Shown: in pieces, positions 63,967 through 64,000 of the stretch
Numbering within the stretch: position 1 is the first letter of the stretch
Layout of the letters: every line of letters starts with the position of its first letter
NCBI RefSeq assembly: GCF_900130125.1
Contig: NZ_FQXY01000011.1
Location: 868,001-932,000 of the forward strand
Direction: 5' to 3'
From: Bacteroides congonensis
GTDB lineage: Bacteria > Bacteroidota > Bacteroidia > Bacteroidales > Bacteroidaceae
DNA length: 64,000 bases
Notes under the pieces: generated by a model
What the model was told of the DNA's origin: nothing
The model's database searches: none
The model's input: the letters and a program-made list of their open reading frames with translations, nothing else
Position numbers and translations under genes: made by a program

Positions 63967-64000
63967 ATGAATGAAATTGCATACGGCGGATCACTTTATG
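63967..64000 (+). CDS. Partial gene at right window edge
   Basis: ATG 63967 opens a frame (MNEIAYGGSLY...) 14 bp after the previous stop and runs out of the window after 11 codons. Nothing more can be said. Confidence 0.4.
   Translation, partial: MNEIAYGGSLY

Larger units (their letters stand above)
62177..64000. mobile_element. Left end of an integrated element (prophage or ICE), continues past window
   Basis: From the tRNA fragment rightwards are a phage-type repressor, palindromic operators, a divergent row of small overlapping genes including a LuxR-type regulator, and a gene cut by the window edge. Direct repeats TGTCCGA at 62281-62287 and 62292-62298 may be recombinase arm sites. No integrase, transposase or structural gene is in view, so the class is open. 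Confidence 0.6.

Overview
The window comes from a gut Bacteroides chromosome. It has two SusC/SusD-type glycan-uptake loci controlled by FecR anti-sigma factors (a partner ECF sigma factor is visible for one), many secreted carbohydrate-active enzymes, typical Bacteroidales housekeeping genes (RNase Y, ZapA, LutABC, QueD/QueE), and promoters of the Bacteroides type (TTTG, about 19-20 bases, TAnnTTTG). The species cannot be fixed from the sequence alone.

Layout. 1-10.5 kb: a polysaccharide-utilisation-type operon (FecR, cut by the window edge; SusC; SusD; DUF4843 lipoprotein; PKD-like lipoprotein; TlpA-like thioredoxin). 10.6-14.5 kb: a GH29 alpha-fucosidase and a two-enzyme fusion of a PL38-like lyase with a GH88 unsaturated-uronyl hydrolase. 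14.5-17.9 kb: HAD phosphatase, DUF4419 protein, DNA polymerase IV. 18-20.8 kb: a heparinase II/III-type lyase and a small secreted beta-sandwich-like protein. 20.8-27.6 kb: a C1 cysteine peptidase, a 45-residue small gene with its own promoter and terminator, a transglutaminase-like lipoprotein, and a Na+-decarboxylase beta subunit with a small membrane partner. 27.6-30.7 kb: CutC, RNase Y, ZapA and a coiled-coil protein. 30.7-38.4 kb: an AT-rich island that looks transferred. It starts with a 22-base tandem repeat and a perfect 30-bp inverted repeat, then carries a Fic enzyme, a putative regulator, a membrane Ser/Thr kinase, a highly structured untranslated leader, a uracil-DNA-glycosylase-fold protein, a tail-anchored protein and an exported protein. 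38.4-39.1 kb: decayed genes. 39.1-45.4 kb: nucleosidase, DUF454, queD, queE, lutABC, ogt, pyridoxal kinase. 45.4-49.6 kb: a tightly packed operon in which phospholipid-synthesis genes are co-transcribed with a sigma factor and a chimeric TonB/receptor-like membrane protein. 49.7-51.6 kb: a vWA protein. 51.7-61.95 kb: a second utilisation locus (ECF sigma, FecR, SusC, SusD, GH20 hexosaminidase, sulfatase), probably for a sulfated amino-sugar-containing host glycan. 62.1-64 kb: a tRNA 3'-end fragment followed by repressor, operators and early genes, i.e. the left end of an integrated element that runs out of the window.

The most unusual items are the folded leader at about 35.37-35.70 kb (four hairpins, an 8-bp loop-loop complement and a mutually exclusive pairing next to the downstream start codon), the perfect 65-base hairpin abutting the fic promoter, the PL38-GH88 fusion, and the sigma factor/TonB-chimera pair fused into a phospholipid operon. 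All functional calls rest on motif recognition by eye; no database search was made.
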